A DNA stretch of 64,000 nt from Sesamia nonagrioides (taxonomy: Eukaryota; Arthropoda; Insecta; Lepidoptera; Noctuidae): assembly GCA_017933935.1 (NCBI GenBank), contig JADWQK010001407.1:4278001-4342000 (forward strand). Reading direction: 5' to 3'. The notes below the pieces were generated by a model that was not told the origin of the DNA, did not search any database, and was given only the letters and a program-made list of their open reading frames with translations. The translations under genes and the position numbers were made by a program. Shown here piece by piece: positions 10,241 to 21,239 of this stretch. Positions within the stretch are counted from its first letter, which is position 1. The number at the start of each line of letters is the position of its first letter.

Positions 10241-11488
10241 ATGCTAATTTTTTTTAATAAACATAAATTATTACATAGCAAACAGTTCGGTTTTACAAGG
10301 GGTCGTTCAACTACTGATGCCGGTGTTGAACTTCTAGGACATATCTATAATGCATGGGAGGATAAATGCGATGCCTTGGGCATCTTTTGTGTTTTGTCTA
10401 AGGCATTCGATTGCGTTCTTCACGATACGTTAATCAGGAAACTCCGCCACTACGGGATCCGGAATTCTGCACTGGATCTTATTACATCTTACTGGAGTGG
10501 TAGGATTCAAAGCGTTGACGTTAATGGAACAAGATCTTCCGGGTCTTTGGTAATAATGGGAGTCCCACAGGGGTCAATTCTTGGTCCTTTTTTGTTTCTT
10601 ATTCACATCAATGACCTGCCGTACCTAATAAAGGATAACCACGATATAGTGTTGTTTGCAGATGACACTTCACTTTTATTTAAACTGAAACGTCAGCAGC
10701 AGATTACTGATGATGTAAATAGCGCGATGTCCAAAGTAGTCCATTGGTTTAATGTCAATAATTTACTCTTAAACGAGAAAAAAACCAAATGCATTAAGTT
10801 CACTCTACCTCACGTTAGGCAGGTGGAAGCTAAAGTGTTGATAAGGGGCGAAGAATTGAAATCTGAAGACAGCACAGTATTCTTGGGTATAACTCTGGAT
10901 GCTAAGCTTCAATGGGGTCCACATATAGAAAAATTGTCAAAAAATCTAAGTTCTGCTGCATACGCAGTTAGAACAATTCGTAATTTGACTGATGTTGAGA
11001 CGGACCGTTTAGTGTACTTTGGCTATTTCTATAGCGTAATGTCGTACGGCATTCTGTTGTGGGGAAATGCCGCCGATATTCAAACAATATTTGTTTTGCA
11101 GAAACGAGCTGTTCGTGCAATTTATAAATTAAGTCCGAGACACTCTCTCAGAGAAAAATTTAAAGAGATTAATGTACTGACCGTGCCGTCTCAATATATT
11201 TATGAAAATCTTTTGTATGCTCATAAAAATATAAAATTGTTTAAAAAATACAGTGATGTCCATAATATAAATACTAGGAACAGGCACAAATTTATTGTAC
11301 CTACAACAAGGCTCAAGAAAATAGGTGGCTCTTTCAGATGCCAATGTATACATTTTTACAATGGACTTCCAGAGGTGGTTCAAGATCTGAGCCTGAATAA
11401 ATTCAAATCCTTCATTAAACGTAAGTTGTGTCAGAAAGCATTTTATAGTGTGAAGGATTATATTGAGGACAAAAAGGCTTGGGCTTGA
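10241..11488 (+). pseudogene. LINE reverse transcriptase, catalytic Asp changed
   Basis: A 415-codon frame covers most of the RT: FGFTRGRST, then motif A read as FCVLSKAFDCV, motif B GVPQGSILGPFLF, and motif C FADDTSLLF. It continues through thumb and C-terminal regions (YGILLWGNA, NIFVLQKRAVR-like) to a stop at 11488. In motif A the first, catalytic Asp of the usual LDLSKAFD is Val here, so the polymerase should be inactive even without the upstream frameshifts. Confidence 0.8.
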
Positions 11489-12518
11489 GCTGCGTCCGAT
11501 TTCTATACACTGATTGTTCTCTGATTTTTCCTCTTGTAGTTTTAATATAGAGGTAATTGTTTATGTTATTAATTCGAAGCCTGTATTACACACTATGTAG
11601 CCAAGCATATTGTACGTTACGGAATTGTATCGCTGACAGAGGTGTTCGGCACTTGTACAGCTACACAGGAGCTATACTTAGTATTCGGGAACACTGTTGG
11701 AGCTGCTGAACCTTGGACAAAACTATCTTAGCATTGTGTAGATAGATTCAATTTCTTAGTATTGTATAATTGCATGGCAAACGTGTGAGCACAATGTACG
11801 AATGTGCTGTAAGGCATTTTTTTGTTGGGTTAGTCTTTTTATTGACTTGATAGTGCTCTGGCTGTTGAGAGTATGTCATGCTCACTCAAATGTCTCGCTG
11901 ATGGTGGCGTGTGTGTTGGGTCATTGGGTTCCCTTCAATATGGTTGAGCTGAATGATGCTGATCCATTCGTCATGTTCGTGAACGGACGCCGTCGGAGGG
12001 GACTGGTCATCTCTTAGCTGCCACGGCGTATTTTAATTTCTGAATTGATTTTTGTGTGTTTTCCATAATGGACGCTCTCGGCGTACAATTTATTTCTGCA
12101 TCGTTCTCACACGGTTGATTTCAACATGAATGATGTAATCAAATATTTGTAACAATAGCTTGAAAATTTAAAAGAGTGTCCATGGAGTTTCTTGCCCGTT
12201 CTTCTCCATAGGTACCTACTCTTTGGAATGGGCGACTAGCTTCATCTTATTGACTGACCGACCTTCTGACAATTCAAAAGTGCCTGTAACTGGTTTATTT
12301 GAAATAAATGCTTTGATTTTGATTTTTTTGATTTTGATGAAGTACTTACTTAATCTTGAAAAGAAATAATTTTTTTTCTCTGTGCGTACCAAACTAATAA
12401 CTACTTATAATGAATGAGATAGATTCTTGCTAAGTTTCGAGCGTACAATTACTTTGGTTTTTATAAGAACATACACGATTTCACAATTTTGAAAATATCT
12501 TAGCTGTTTATTTAATGT

Positions 12519-12658
12519 ACAGACACCAGCATATCAATCTAGAACAAACTGTCAATTTTTTTTTAATAGATTTACAACTTTACCGCTAAAGCCTTAAGTC
12601 TCGATGTTAATTGGGGATATTTAACAGTTTCGGGTAGCTTGACCTGCTGTCGGCCGTA
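12519..12658. mobile_element. MITE, 'gacctgctgtcg' family
   Basis: About 140 bases bounded by inverted ends: 'gtacagacaccagcat' on the left and 'gtagcttgacctgctgtcgg' on the right, with an AT-rich middle ('aactttaccgctaaagcctt'). Three better copies occur at 50845-50987, 58258-58403 and 58400-58546. It has no coding capacity, so it is a MITE or foldback element. Confidence 0.7.
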
Positions 12659-12956
12659 GATGACATTGAAGTTGATGAAAACTACGTGATAACTCTGTAA
12701 ATCATGTTAATGAATGCATTTCCTCGTTGGACTAGTAATTGCAAGAGCTAGTAGTGAGCACAATATCCTTGGGTCGATTTCCATTTCGGACAGAGTGTGA
12801 TTTGTATTACATATAGGAAGGAAACAATGTTAATGTATCCAGGCATTTAAAAACGTTCATTTTGAATAAACGTAGAAAAATAAAAATCGTTTTATAATTT
12901 CTCGCAGTAACTACTACTACAGTAGGCACATCACGCATGATATATATTTCTTTCTA

Positions 12957-13163
12957 TCTATACTAATATATAAAGCTGAAGAGTTTGATTGTTTGTATGT
13001 TTGTTTGTGAATCTCAGAAACTACTGGTCCGATTTGAAAAATTCTTTTTGCATTGGATAGCGCATTAATCCGGGAAGGATTTAGGCTATTTAACATCACG
13101 CTGCGACCAATAGGAGCGGGGCCTATAAAAAAAAATGCGGGTGAAACCGTGTGGCGCAGCTAG
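12957..13163 (+). mobile_element. Mini-Helitron, type A
   Basis: It starts TC after A (12957) with 'tatactaatatataaagc', contains 'ctactggtccgatttgaaa' and 'gctgcgaccaataggagcg', and ends at CTAG (13160-13163) before T. It is a typical non-autonomous copy with no coding capacity. Confidence 0.8.
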
Positions 13164-14440
13164 TATAATATAATAGCCGAACGATTCTGTAAAAATCTCA
13201 TCGTCAATAGTTAGGTGATGTGAACTTAGAGGGCGTTGTCAATAGTATTAATCCCACAGAAGAGATGAATGATCTTGACTATTCCGTAATTAATCCCATA
13301 CCGTTATTTGGAATGACAACTCACTCCATGCTTAGTTCAACTAAGTTCGGCAATGTGGTTACAGAATTACACTGCTGTAGGTACTATCAGCTGTAGAAGT
13401 CCATTCCCACCTTAAAGACTACTGTCGCCTGCGCTAAACCGGCCACGCACACTGCCGCATTATTTTTTTATCGCAGTCTCCGTCTTTCTTTAAAGTAATG
13501 CAAAATTTCGTTACTTCATTTGAAGTTAAGTTAGCGGCCGCACTTAACAATGGTGCTATCATAAGCGAGCGATTGTGGGTTCGATCCTTAATAAAGGCAA
13601 ATCTTTTTCTTGTTTCATATAATTTAAAATTATGATAATTGATTTGTATTTTAAAGTAAAAATGTTTGCAAATAATATTTAAACGAATAGGAAAATTTAT
13701 TGAATATTTATCCCAAAAAAGGTTTTTTTTATATGTTTTAGTTTACTATAGAGGTAATATAATAAAAAAATATATAAAAATAAAACAATAAGCATATTAT
13801 AATGCAATATACTATAAAGTTATATATTATTCGGTATAGATGTACTTATACTAACAAATGAGACAAACGTTGAAACGGCAGCATTGTAATATTTTATATA
13901 AAAGTAATCCTTGACAAACTTATGATATTGTTATGGTAAAATATACAAAAAACATTTTATATGAAAATTATAATATTATACATATATTATGATTAAAGAG
14001 GTTATAGCTTAATTATTCATTTTCTTAAAGACAAGAGGATTGAAGCTTAACCTGAATATTATTGCAATCATAAAATAATCTATACTAAAACACAAAATAG
14101 TGCTTATTACATTTACAATTTTTTTGCGTGTATAGCATGGTACTAGTGCTGTCATCCTGCAGTGACTTTTTTCGGAGTTTGATGGCATGAGATTATAATC
14201 TTCAAGCGCTTTCTTAGTTCAAAAGTAAACGAACTTATTTCTTATCGAATTCCGAAATTATTGTTTTTATAATTTACCAAAAGTAATTTGTATTAAAATT
14301 GCAAAAGGCGACATCTGTTAGCCATTAAGCCAACCGAACATATTACTGTCACTTAGCTAAATTACTTTAGAGATGGTTTAGAGTCCGTTATTAAGATATA
14401 TAATGGTATATATTTAAAACACTCTGTAGGACACTTCTGC
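13164..14440. other. Intergenic stretch, no gene recognised
   Basis: AT-rich DNA. Around 13555-13605 there is a degenerate tRNA-like piece with B-box-like 'gggttcgatcctt'. Nothing else is supported. Confidence 0.5.
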
Positions 14441-14876
14441 ACTGTGATTGTTATCAATAGTTTTTTTTTTTTTGTTTAGCTCGATAAGACTCCACCAGTC
14501 GCGCCAGTTTATTTTTAAACCACAAATGCAACCTCCCTTCTTCGCAAGATTTAAAAGTTTATTCAACGGTAAATATTGTCGTTTCGTTTCACTTGTCTCG
14601 ACAGCTACCTTCGTCCTCCAACCTCTTGACCTTGACCTCCAACGGCTTACAGTATTTCTCTAAAACAATAACAATTTTATTACAGACTTGCAACAAGCTA
14701 TTAGTTTGCACCTTAACACAAATAATAATAAAAACAACTTACACAAAAGCCGGTTTCATATGATATTTGAGATATATTGCTGCATATGTATGCATAGACA
14801 GCAAATCGGCCGGACGCGTAATACTTCGCGTGTGATTAATTATCGATTCTCAAATTTTATTACTAAGTTATACAAA

Positions 14877-15845
14877 ATGTTCAAATGCAAGCGTTGCCAA
14901 CTGGAAAGCAGGGATGGAGCGAAATGCGTGGGATGCCTGGAACAGTTCGACTTTCCCTGCGCTGGCATAACGGAAGGAGGATGGAGGAAGCTGGGGGATC
15001 GCAGGAACACATGGAAGTGCAGTATTTGCAAATCTCTGGCAGCATCCAGTCCTCGCCCCACAACTACGCCCGTAACAGCTGACATGGACGCAATAATGTC
15101 AGAACTGAAGGCTCTCTCAGCTCGGATGGACAGCTTACCCACTATAATGGAGAATATTAGAGCTATTCAATCGGAACTTGCGGAGCTTAAGTCGATCAGG
15201 ACGGAGTACTCCAGCCTTAAAACAGCTGTTGAGTTTCTGCATCATTCGGTGGAGACATTGGCCACCAAAGTGTCGGGATTGGAGAGTGAAGTGGACTGTC
15301 TTACGAAAACTAAGGAGGAGATGGCAGTATTACATGAACGATGCTCCAAAATTGAAGATCTACATCGCGAAACGGAGCAAAGATCAAGGATGAACAACTT
15401 GGAAATAAAGGGTGTTCCGACGACCAACTCAGAAAATCTGTTCGCAATTATTGGCAAGATAGGTGATATCATTGGATGCAGTATCTCCAAAGAGCAGATA
15501 AATTTCATTGCGAGAGTACCGACACGAAATAACGATCAGAATAAAAATATTATCTGCTCAGTTCATAATAGATACCTAAAAAACGATTTCGTGGCCGCTG
15601 CTAAAAAGCTTAAAGGATCTATAACTGCAGGCAAGTTGGGCTTGCAGTCCGACAGTGTCATCTACGTCAATGATCATCTTACCTTTGAAAACAAAATGCT
15701 GCTTAATAAAACGGAAAAACTCGCGAAAGAACGAGGTTTTTTATACACTTGGGTAGTTGGTTGCAAAATCCTTATAAAGAAAAACACTACCTCCCCAACC
15801 TACCATATAAAGACGGAACGAGATTTAAAGAAGTTTTTAAGTTAA
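14877..15845 (+). CDS. LINE ORF1 protein with PHD-like zinc finger and coiled coil
   Basis: ORF1 proteins bind LINE RNA and help target-primed reverse transcription. From the ATG at 14877 (context acaaaATG, directly before MFKCKRC) the protein has 322 residues. Residues about 4-50 form a Cys-rich finger: CKRC, CVGC, FPCAG and TWKCSIC, a PHD/RING-like spacing known from ORF1 of several CR1-group LINEs. Residues about 75-175 are rich in heptad-like Leu/Met and Glu/Lys, suggesting a coiled coil. The last third, with LEIKGVPTTN, IGCSIS and FIARVP, resembles the RRM-like domain of ORF1 proteins. The frame is open 63 codons further upstream, to 14688, but that part has no domain, so I take the later start. 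ORF2 follows on the same strand. Confidence 0.75.
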   Translation: MFKCKRCQLESRDGAKCVGCLEQFDFPCAGITEGGWRKLGDRRNTWKCSICKSLAASSPRPTTTPVTADMDAIMSELKALSARMDSLPTIMENIRAIQSELAELKSIRTEYSSLKTAVEFLHHSVETLATKVSGLESEVDCLTKTKEEMAVLHERCSKIEDLHRETEQRSRMNNLEIKGVPTTNSENLFAIIGKIGDIIGCSISKEQINFIARVPTRNNDQNKNIICSVHNRYLKNDFVAAAKKLKGSITAGKLGLQSDSVIYVNDHLTFENKMLLNKTEKLAKERGFLYTWVVGCKILIKKNTTSPTYHIKTERDLKKFLS

Positions 15846-16145
15846 GGATGTGTGAATTTTATATTTTTTCGTACTTGTATACTCGCAAGTACATCACTAT
15901 CAGTTTGAGGGACACTGGTGGCATATTTTTATGCAAATTCCTTGACTGCGGCCCATTTGTTCGCTTATCGCTCGGTGTTAACCATGGCTATTTTTCTATT
16001 GAATCCTATTTGTATGGAGCTAAGGTTGTGATTGGCTTGATCGTATGTATAATGTACCGTCATTTATTGTTTTGCTCTGATCTGAATGTACCTCTCATTT
16101 CAATTATTATTATAGTGCTATTCATTTGTATTCTTTCTGTTTGCG

Positions 16146-19064
16146 ATGTCACCTATTAGTGTTTATTACCAAAATGTTCGGGGATTGCGTACGAAAACTT
16201 TAACATTTTATCGCAATGTGTGTGTCAATTCTTACGATATCATTTGCTTAACAGAGTCTTGGCTTATTGGAGGTATTAAAGACAGTGAATTGTTTGATGA
16301 CCGTTACATAGTGTGGCGACGCGATAGAAATTATTCTAGCACAAAACAGTCATTGGGGGGTGGTGTGCTTATAGCAGTTCGACGTGATCTTATTAGTGAT
16401 ATCCGCAGTGAATGGTTCTCGTCTGCTGAAGACTTGTGGATTACTCTCACCCTACATAAGAAGAGGCCACGAGTATCGTATAAAATGCATATCTGTGTGG
16501 TGTACATCTGCAACCAAAATCTTGGGCATTCTCAAGCAGGTCAGTTAACAAATTTTTCTAATAACCTAGCAGATATTGTTCAGAAGCATCCGTCTGATAA
16601 ATTTCTACTTCTTGGCGATTTTAACCTACCAAACATAAACTGGGAACTAGATGATGATGGTCAGTCCTATTGCCCTAGTAATATTCAAGGTAATGTTCAG
16701 GCCAGCTTGTTTGATAACTTTGCAATCTGCAATATCTCGCAATATAGTCGCCATGTAAATATTAACAAAAAAATACTAGATCTAGTTTTATCCAATAGTG
16801 AGGTCTCAGTAGCAAGTTGCGCTGATCCTCTGGTACCAGAAGATCCACATCATAAAGCTCTCTGTGTGTCTGCTGATTTCGTGGAACTTCATACTCTCCC
16901 GGCACGTCCTCGTACTAAATTTTTATATCGTTCGGCCGACTATACAGCTATTAACCATCGGTTGAGCCAGATCGACTGGCGCAACGCAGTGCGCTCTGGG
17001 ACACTGGAGGATGCTATATCATTTTTCTATGACACAATCAATGAACTACGTGATTCTTTTGTACCAATTAGGACGGTAGTTCCAAGTAGCAGATACCCTC
17101 TCTGGTTCAAGCAACCTCTGATAAAAATTCTAAAAGAAAAATCCAAGTACCACGCAAAGTACAAGAAATACGGAAACCTGTCTGATTACCAGTCTTTTGT
17201 CTTGCTCCGACAGCGTGCCAAGGAAGTTGAAAGTGAAATGTTTAACTCCTATATTGCAAAAATTGAAGCAGACATTTTTAAGACACCCAGAGCATTTTGG
17301 TCATATGTTAAATCAAGAAATCAGATCAATGCTTACCCTTCCTTGCTTAAGTATAGAAATAGCACTTCAAGTGTCGGAGAGGACATCTGCAATATGTTTA
17401 GCGACTATTTCTACTCTAATTTTCTTAGTTCTGGTGCTGGTATTAATGATGACGACGATCTTTCCATTGACCACGCGCGGGTTCCTAGCATGTATTTGAG
17501 CGATACTGTCTCGGACATACATTCGGTCGAAGTTAATGAATTAGAAGTATTCAATCTACTTAAAGGAGTTGACTTATCTAAATCTGCAGGACCTGACAAC
17601 ATTCCACCAGTTTTTATACTGAACTGTGCCAAAGGTCTGACTCTTCCTCTTTTACTTCTGTTCAGGCGGTCCCTAAATTTGGGAGAGGTACCTGCGGTTT
17701 GGAAGTCGGCAATAATCACTCCGATCCATAAAAAAGGGCCTAGAAACCTTGTGGAAAATTACAGACCCATATCCAAACTATGTATTTTCACTAAAATCTT
17801 GGAAAAAATTATATACCAGCAGCTTTACACCTGTCTTAAATTAAGCATCAACGACCGCCAACATGGTTTCCTGCGAGGTCGGTCCACAACCACCAACCTA
17901 ATTCTTTGTAGCGACTACTTGACTGAATGTATGGCCCACCACTCACAAGTAGATGTAATTTACACAGATTACAGCAAGTGTTTTGATCGTTTGGATCATG
18001 CTATACTTTTGCGCAAACTGCTGGCTATGGGTATCAGTGGAAATCTCTTCAGGTGGTTCTCATCTTATGTGGCCAACAGGTGTCAAACTGTTGTCCTTAA
18101 TGGATATACATCAAGAACTATGACAGCCCCCTCAGGAATTCCACAGGGATCGCTTTTGGGACCCTTGTTATTCAACATCTTCATAAATGATGTGTCTTCG
18201 TGTTTCTCGAATTCAACAGTCCTTTTGTTTGCGGACGACATGAAGATTCTAAGTGAAATCAAGACTCACGAAGATGCTGAACGCCTCCAACACGATCTGG
18301 ACAGATTCGTTGGGTACTGTACGGCTAACCGGTTAGATCTAAATGTCTCAAAATGTTGCACGTGTACATTCACTCGTAAGCTGAAGCGCATTATTTATGA
18401 CTACAAACTAGCCAATACTTCAATAGCCAGAGTTAACACGATTACAGACTTGGGAGTCACTTTTGACTCGAAACTTCTCTTTGACACACACATTGATAAA
18501 ATTATTAAAAAAGCTTCTAAAGCCCTTGGTTTTATCTTAAGGATATCAGCGGATTTTAAAAATATTAAAACACTAAAAATTCTGTACTGTGCTTTTGTGC
18601 GCAGTCATCTCGAATACTGCTCACCTGTATGGAATCCTGTCTACGATACTTACGTCAATCGCATCGAAAGTATCCAAAGGAAATTTTTGAGGTGCATTCA
18701 GTTTAGATCCAGAACTTATTTGCCTAATTACAACAACCGTTGCAGAAAATTTCACATTCTTCCACTAATTGAGCGGAGAAAAATTTCCGACATGGTATTT
18801 TTGTTCAATATAGCTAATGGCTCAATCGACTGTTCTGAATTGTTGAGCAAAATCGGGCTGCGTGTTCCATCCTTCACTTTAAGGAATCATCAGCCTCTGT
18901 ATGTTCCCTCTGTGCGATGCGTGTACCGACAAAACTCTTATATCATAAGAGCTAGCAGAGCATATAATTTGTTGTGTCAGAGGGTTGATGATCTCGATTT
19001 ATTCTCCACCAGTGTTCTTAAACTAAAAAAAATACTTTGTGATAACTTCTTTGTTAATCACTAA
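16146..19064 (+). CDS. LINE ORF2: APE endonuclease and reverse transcriptase
   Basis: This 972-residue protein nicks target DNA and copies LINE RNA. The N-terminal endonuclease (about 1-230) shows YYQNVRGLR, CLTESWL, GGVLIAV and LLLGDFNLP; where most relatives have SDH it has VPEDPHHKAL, a variant found in some families. The RT (about 450-760) has motif A VIYTDYSKCFDRLDH with its catalytic Asp, motif B SGIPQGSLLGPLLF and motif C LLFADDMKI with both Asp. The C-terminal part carries LEYCSPVWNP and RIESIQRKF, typical of Jockey/CR1-group thumbs. No RNase H domain is seen. There is no stop or frameshift, so the element may be recently active. A possible upstream overlap frame (15749-16159) has no domain. 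Confidence 0.85.
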   Translation: MSPISVYYQNVRGLRTKTLTFYRNVCVNSYDIICLTESWLIGGIKDSELFDDRYIVWRRDRNYSSTKQSLGGGVLIAVRRDLISDIRSEWFSSAEDLWITLTLHKKRPRVSYKMHICVVYICNQNLGHSQAGQLTNFSNNLADIVQKHPSDKFLLLGDFNLPNINWELDDDGQSYCPSNIQGNVQASLFDNFAICNISQYSRHVNINKKILDLVLSNSEVSVASCADPLVPEDPHHKALCVSADFVELHTLPARPRTKFLYRSADYTAINHRLSQIDWRNAVRSGTLEDAISFFYDTINELRDSFVPIRTVVPSSRYPLWFKQPLIKILKEKSKYHAKYKKYGNLSDYQSFVLLRQRAKEVESEMFNSYIAKIEADIFKTPRAFWSYVKSRNQINAYPSLLKYRNSTSSVGEDICNMFSDYFYSNFLSSGAGINDDDDLSIDHARVPSMYLSDTVSDIHSVEVNELEVFNLLKGVDLSKSAGPDNIPPVFILNCAKGLTLPLLLLFRRSLNLGEVPAVWKSAIITPIHKKGPRNLVENYRPISKLCIFTKILEKIIYQQLYTCLKLSINDRQHGFLRGRSTTTNLILCSDYLTECMAHHSQVDVIYTDYSKCFDRLDHAILLRKLLAMGISGNLFRWFSSYVANRCQTVVLNGYTSRTMTAPSGIPQGSLLGPLLFNIFINDVSSCFSNSTVLLFADDMKILSEIKTHEDAERLQHDLDRFVGYCTANRLDLNVSKCCTCTFTRKLKRIIYDYKLANTSIARVNTITDLGVTFDSKLLFDTHIDKIIKKASKALGFILRISADFKNIKTLKILYCAFVRSHLEYCSPVWNPVYDTYVNRIESIQRKFLRCIQFRSRTYLPNYNNRCRKFHILPLIERRKISDMVFLFNIANGSIDCSELLSKIGLRVPSFTLRNHQPLYVPSVRCVYRQNSYIIRASRAYNLLCQRVDDLDLFSTSVLKLKKILCDNFFVNH

Positions 19065-19276
19065 AAAAATTCAGTGTTTACTGAATACTCTCCGAGTGCT
19101 TACTTGGTCTTAAGTTCGCTTTCCTGTCCTGTGCTGTGCCTGTTACTGTCTCTTGTACTAACCTAATGTTATCTGTGGAAACTTTTAATTGGCTTTCTTT
19201 CATTAATTATCTTCTATCTGTATATATGCTAGCTGTAAGTTTCCTTAAAATGTAAAAAATAAAAAATAAAATAAAA

Positions 19277-20079
19277 ATGTCTGCATATTGATTAAAAAAG
19301 TAAAACTAATAACACAAACTGGTAACTATATGTTCACCAACTAACAACAGCTAAGTAATATTATTTGAGTTATTGTAGCTAATCATAGTTATTGTAGGTA
19401 GCGGAATATTTTTTGTGAAGGAGTGATTCAGATTCTTTCAAGTCTACCGTCATCTTTTTATAATGACTCTAATATAGAAAAAATCTTAAAAGAAAGTATC
19501 GTCTTTAAGTTGCGGATCGGTATTTTTAGATATTTTTGTTGTCAGCATTCATAACTCACCAATAAACATTTAAAAAATATTTTGTAAGTTATCAGATTTG
19601 AACTCGAACCACCTTGAACGCCTATCAAGGCGAAAACCGTTAGGCCATTGAAACACTTACTGTGGACGTTGAAATTAGTAAGTAGTACCTAACAATCATA
19701 AGCGGGCAGCAAAGTGTATGAGTGTGTATCAAACTTTATTATAGAAGAAGGTCGTAACTACAACTAGTATTGCTTGGCCATAGTTTTGTGAGATTGCAAC
19801 TCGACTTTTGGTCTTGACTGTACATAACCTGCACCCTAATTGCGTAACCCACTATTACTATTAATTGGAATCATTTTGACGTCTATTGCTCCATAAGTTC
19901 AAAAAATTAGTGCAATGAATGTTGTTGATCTATCAAAATGAAACCCATTGCTACTGATAGTGTGTTACGTAATTACCCAGCGGTTTATAGTATACATATG
20001 TTTACCTACAGCACATGAGATTTTATAGACTAGTATGTTTGAATATTGTTAGAAAGGGTTGAACACAGTTTTATCCTGA
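19277..20079. other. Intergenic stretch with one tRNA-like relic
   Basis: No gene is seen. At about 19590-19665 the minus strand has A-box-like 'tggcctaacgg' and B-box-like 'gagttcaaatc', but the ends do not form an acceptor stem. It is best read as a tRNA-derived repeat. Confidence 0.45.
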
Positions 20080-20087
20080 ACTGAGGG

Positions 20088-20756
20088 GGTCCACTCCTTG
20101 GGCACGCCACAATAGCGGCGGTAAGTCCCCTCTTTGAGAAGTGGCTAGAGAGGCGCCACGGCGCCCTCACTTTTCGCCTGTCTCAGTTCCTCACCCGACA
20201 CGGCTGTTTCGGGAGGTTCCTGTTCCGTCTAAGGCAGGAGGAAACGCCAGGGTGTTACCACTGTGAGCACTGTGCCCTGAGGACACGGTGGATCATACGA
20301 TGGAGGCCTGCCCGGCTTCCGTGTCCTAGTGGCGGCGATAGGCGGCGATCTCTCGCGTCGACTCTGGTCCAGGCCATGGTCCGCAGCGAGAGTACATGGC
20401 AGGCCGTCAACTCCTTCGAAAGAGACCAAATTCCAGGAGACGCCGTGATCGGGAGATAACATCGAACTACCGGTTGCCATAGGCGCGGGCTTGCGGGTAA
20501 ACCAGGCCGGGGTCGACGGCGCGTTGTGTTTCACACGCGCCTCAAAGAGATGTCAGCATATCATGACGGGGTCCACGAAGATGCCTCTTGGGTCAGGGTT
20601 GCGGGTTGGTTAAAAAATAAACCGTGGCCCTAGCGCACAGGCAAGTGAAGGAATATGGGTGGACTTTAGTCAGTAAAAGTCTGACACGCCCTTCCGCTCC
20701 GCCCAGAGCGGGAGAGGTCATTAGATTATTTCCCATCCAGAACAAAAAAGTCAGTG
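20088..20756 (+). mobile_element. R1-group LINE 3' end, truncated
   Basis: The coding part (20120-20340) reads PLFEKWLERR, FLTRHGCFGRFLF and CYHCEHC, the C-terminal Cys-His region of R1/TRAS-group reverse transcriptases, with broken frame beyond. The 3' UTR contains 'gacggggtccacgaag', 'ctttagtcagtaaaagtctg', 'acacgcccttccgctccgcc' and 'tatttcccatccagaac'. The same UTR recurs on the minus strand near 44477-44690 and 46580-46796, so these are one family. Confidence 0.7.
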
Positions 20757-20780
20757 AAACGACATGTTATAACTACAGTA

Positions 20781-20786
20781 TTTATT
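20781..20786 (-). terminator. Poly(A) signal of the small secreted gene
   Basis: AATAAA on the minus strand (TTTATT at 20781-20786), about 150 bases beyond the stop codon at 20937. Confidence 0.4.
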
Positions 20787-20936
20787 ATCTCAAAACAATA
20801 TTGCGCAACATTGTGTCAACCTTATAAAAGCTACTACAGACTAAAACTAAAACTTAGAAGTCAAATCATAATTATTAGTTGATGGAATCCCTTCATTCGT
20901 TTCTTCCATCTTCCGCAGTCCGACATTAGATTCATT

Positions 20937-21176
20937 CTAATTCTGGTTTATAGGTTCCGTCATTTCCAACACACTGTTTTCTGGTATCACAAGAATATCA
21001 GCCTCTTCTTTCAACAAAAACGAATGGTAAGGACTGTAATCCATGTAATCGTTACCCATACGAACTTCTATTCCGGTCTTCAGTATCTCTGGGTGCAAAT
21101 GCAGTCCATTAAAACTTCGTCCACTGGAAAACGCCAACAGAATCGATATTAAGAGCAGTGTAAAGAGTTGAGCCAT
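20937..21176 (-). CDS. Small secreted protein, 79 aa, unknown function
   Basis: I do not recognise the family. The frame opens MAQLFTLLLISILLAFSSG, a clear signal peptide with a hydrophobic core and small residues before a likely cleavage site around residue 19-22. The mature part of about 58 residues has no Cys, no dibasic site, is rich in acidic residues towards the end, and contains the segment NDYMDYSPYHS. It ends at a stop at 20937-20939 and needs no splicing. A TATA-like box lies about 46-53 bases upstream of the ATG, and AATAAA lies about 150 bases after the stop, so it looks like a compact one-exon gene for an extracellular protein or peptide precursor. No repeat covers it. A chance frame is possible, but signal peptide, TATA and poly(A) signal agree. 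Confidence 0.6.
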   Translation of the reverse strand: MAQLFTLLLISILLAFSSGRSFNGLHLHPEILKTGIEVRMGNDYMDYSPYHSFLLKEEADILVIPENSVLEMTEPINQN

Positions 21177-21221
21177 TCCCGAATTGTTCGTGACAATGCT
21201 TTACAAATATAGCAAAATTAT

Positions 21222-21229
21222 ATTATATA
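21222..21229 (-). promoter_or_regulatory. TATA box of the small secreted gene
   Basis: On the minus strand the sequence reads 'gtatataatataatttt', 46-53 bases before the ATG at 21176. This gives an expected transcription start near 21195 and a 5' UTR of about 20 bases. Confidence 0.45.
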
Positions 21230-21239
21230 CCATAGTACT

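Larger units (their letters stand above)
9000..12348 (+). mobile_element. Jockey/CR1-group LINE, 5'-truncated, with (TTTTGAT)n tail
   Basis: A LINE moves by reverse-transcribing its RNA at a nicked target. This copy keeps the C-terminal half of the APE endonuclease, the whole reverse transcriptase in shifted frames, a long 3' UTR (about 11490-12300) and a 3' end of 'tttgattttgattttt' repeats rather than poly(A). The same 3' region recurs at 23700-25112 (+) and 52412-52938 (-), so the family has at least three copies here. The tail type fits CR1-like or related Jockey-group elements; the exact clade is not settled. Confidence 0.8.
14450..19276 (+). mobile_element. LINE with two ORFs, apparently intact
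   Basis: ORF1 (nucleic-acid-binding) and ORF2 (endonuclease plus RT) lie on the same strand 300 bases apart, followed by a 3' UTR and an A-rich tail ('aaaaataaaaaataaaataa') near 19255-19277. Neither ORF is broken, which sets it apart from every other LINE in the window. The 5' limit is uncertain; the UTR may start near the poly(T)-rich stretch at 14459. RT motifs place it in the Jockey/CR1 group. No clear target-site duplication was found. Confidence 0.75.

Noticed and set aside
14688..14876. N-terminal extension of LINE ORF1
   Set aside because: The 63 extra codons have no domain and AT-rich composition; the ATG at 14877 directly before the zinc finger has the better context.
15749..16159. 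Frame of 136 codons bridging LINE ORF1 and ORF2
   Set aside because: It has no domain, overlaps the end of ORF1 and the start of ORF2, and is explained as the inter-ORF spacer.
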